From an uncultured Brevundimonas sp. (GTDB taxonomy: Bacteria; Pseudomonadota; Alphaproteobacteria; Caulobacterales; Caulobacteraceae), in the NCBI GenBank assembly GCA_946481405.1, contig CAMLNY010000048.1, forward strand, positions 1-7,418: 7,418 nt of DNA. The letters run 5' to 3'. The notes under the pieces were generated by a model, which worked only from the letters and a program-made list of their open reading frames with translations, was not told the DNA's origin and did not search any database. The translations under genes were made by a program, and so were the position numbers. Positions 6,930 to 7,418 of the stretch are shown in pieces. Numbering within the stretch: position 1 is the first letter of the stretch; each line of letters starts with the position of its first letter.

Positions 6930-6935
6930 CTTCCT
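6930..6935 (-). promoter_or_regulatory. Shine-Dalgarno AGGAAG of the isomerase gene
   Basis: AGGAAG on the minus strand ends 8 nt before ATG 6921. It is the clearest ribosome-binding site in the window, and it favours this start over the upstream in-frame ATG at 6999, which would add 26 polar, basic residues not typical of the family. Confidence 0.6.
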
Positions 6936-7122
6936 GATACGGCGTCCTTCGCGAACGTCTGTCGTTGGCGTGGAAATGCCCCATCCCGAGGGTTTTCACA
7001 ATGGAGGCGGGAGCGCCCCGAGTGATGACGGGGCGTCGTAACGCAAGTTCAGGTGTCCGTGGGTCAACCTTTGCCGGACGGGCGCGTTCAGGACGCGGGG
7101 CCGCCGCATCATTCGGATTTTC
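6936..7122. promoter_or_regulatory. Divergent intergenic region between kdsD and otsB
   Basis: This stretch must hold the promoter of otsB and probably that of the minus-strand block. It contains an inverted repeat at 7014-7035 with perfect 7-bp arms (CGCCCCG / CGGGGCG) and an 8-base loop. On the minus strand, TTGACC at 7067-7062 is a possible -35 element, followed about 17 bp later by GCGTTACGA, which resembles alphaproteobacterial -10 elements only weakly. I find no good -10 for otsB and no GGAAC-type general stress (EcfG) element. Promoter assignment is therefore tentative. Confidence 0.4.
7014..7035. repeat. 7-bp GC-only inverted repeat in the divergent region
   Basis: CGCCCCG (7014-7020) and CGGGGCG (7029-7035) are perfectly complementary across the loop AGTGATGA. 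Neither strand has a T tract after it, so a terminator is unlikely. It lies 87 bp before otsB and 92 bp before kdsD on the other strand. It may be a regulatory hairpin in the leader of the minus-strand transcript or a protein-binding dyad. In such GC-rich DNA, short GC-only dyads also arise by chance. Confidence 0.35.
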
Positions 7123-7418
7123 ATGCTGTCAGACACCGGAACGCTTCTCGAGACCCTGCCCGCGCCGCCGGTGGCGATGGGCCGTCCGCTGGCCCTGTTT
7201 CTCGATCTGGACGGCGTCCTCGCGCCGATGGCGCCGACCCCTGATGCGGTGGTCGCGGATGCGCGGCGCACCGCCGTGCTCAAACGGCTGGATCAGGCGC
7301 TGAACGGGCGGCTGGCCATCGTCAGCGGACGGACGCTCGGCGAGATCGACCGGATCGCGGGCGAGGCGTCGCCCGCGGCCGCCGGGATCAGCGGCCAGAC
7401 CCTGGTGATCGACGGAGG
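7123..7418 (+). CDS. otsB: Trehalose-6-phosphate phosphatase, 5' part (window-truncated)
   Basis: The first 98 residues of a HAD-superfamily phosphatase that removes phosphate from trehalose-6-phosphate to yield trehalose, an osmotic and stress protectant made in the cytosol after OtsA. HAD motif I is FLDLDGVLAP (26-35), with Asp28 the expected nucleophile and Asp30 the acid/base residue; the usual Thr after DG is Val here, a tolerated change. APTPDAVV (37-44) and AIVSGRTLGEIDRI (65-78, Ser68 as motif II) are typical of OtsB, as is the AGISGQ segment (87-92). ATG 7123 is the first start codon after an in-frame stop (TAA 7039-7041). The ribosome-binding site is weak (GGA, 6 nt upstream). It runs out of the window at an open reading frame, so the rest (family length about 230-270) and any following otsA are not visible. 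It is divergent from the polysaccharide genes, with no functional link shown. Confidence 0.9.
   Translation, partial: MLSDTGTLLETLPAPPVAMGRPLALFLDLDGVLAPMAPTPDAVVADARRTAVLKRLDQALNGRLAIVSGRTLGEIDRIAGEASPAAAGISGQTLVIDG

Noticed and set aside
5962..7041. 359-codon plus-strand open frame opposite the isomerase
   Set aside because: Antisense to conserved SIS and CBS motifs, composed of repetitive H/G/Q/R residues, and without any domain I recognise.
5902..7069. Nine-base GGTTGACCC shared on the minus strand upstream of both the isomerase and glycosyltransferase A, as a promoter -35 pair
   Set aside because: Many nine-base matches are expected by chance in 7.4 kb, the -10 partners (GCGTTACGA, TACCGC) are poor, and the second copy is part of the hairpin arm.

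Overview
The window is GC-rich (roughly two thirds G+C by eye, with strong G/C preference at third codon positions) and its genes look alphaproteobacterial. The combination of a BexD/KpsD/Wza-type export lipoprotein, an arabinose-5-phosphate isomerase, GT4 glycosyltransferases and a neighbouring trehalose-phosphatase gene suggests Caulobacterales (Brevundimonas or Caulobacter-like). That assignment is an inference from protein style, not a database match.

Layout. Positions 1-160 are a leader with a perfect 14-bp palindrome and repeated CGTCCGTTT units. At 161-1162 (+) lies a flavin-dependent, luciferase-like oxidoreductase. It ends tail to tail with a minus-strand block, and the two stop codons share one CTAG. 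The minus-strand block reads, in transcription order: arabinose-5-phosphate isomerase (6921-5926), glycosyltransferase A (5824-4406), glycosyltransferase B (4409-3156), outer-membrane polysaccharide export lipoprotein (3064-1916) and an unrecognised 250-residue protein (1911-1159). A divergent intergenic region of about 200 bp (6922-7122) separates it from a plus-strand trehalose-6-phosphate phosphatase gene (otsB), which starts at 7123 and is cut by the window end.

Function. The minus-strand block reads as part of a surface polysaccharide (capsule, exopolysaccharide or LPS-related) locus. The isomerase makes arabinose-5-phosphate, the precursor of Kdo. The two related glycosyltransferases would add sugars on the cytoplasmic side. 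The lipoprotein would form the outer-membrane export channel. The last gene is coupled to the export gene by a 4-nt gap, so it may be an accessory factor. The glycosyltransferases overlap in a GTGA, another sign of coupled expression. No polymerase, flippase, ABC transporter or co-polymerase lies in the window, so the locus is incomplete here and the glycan type cannot be decided.

Points worth a second look are the unrecognised terminal gene, a near-perfect 19-bp hairpin between the isomerase and glycosyltransferase A, the unusual TTG start of that glycosyltransferase, polybasic inserts in both glycosyltransferases, and the palindromic operator-like site at the left end. I did not see a clearly novel system, RNA gene, mobile element or CRISPR array.
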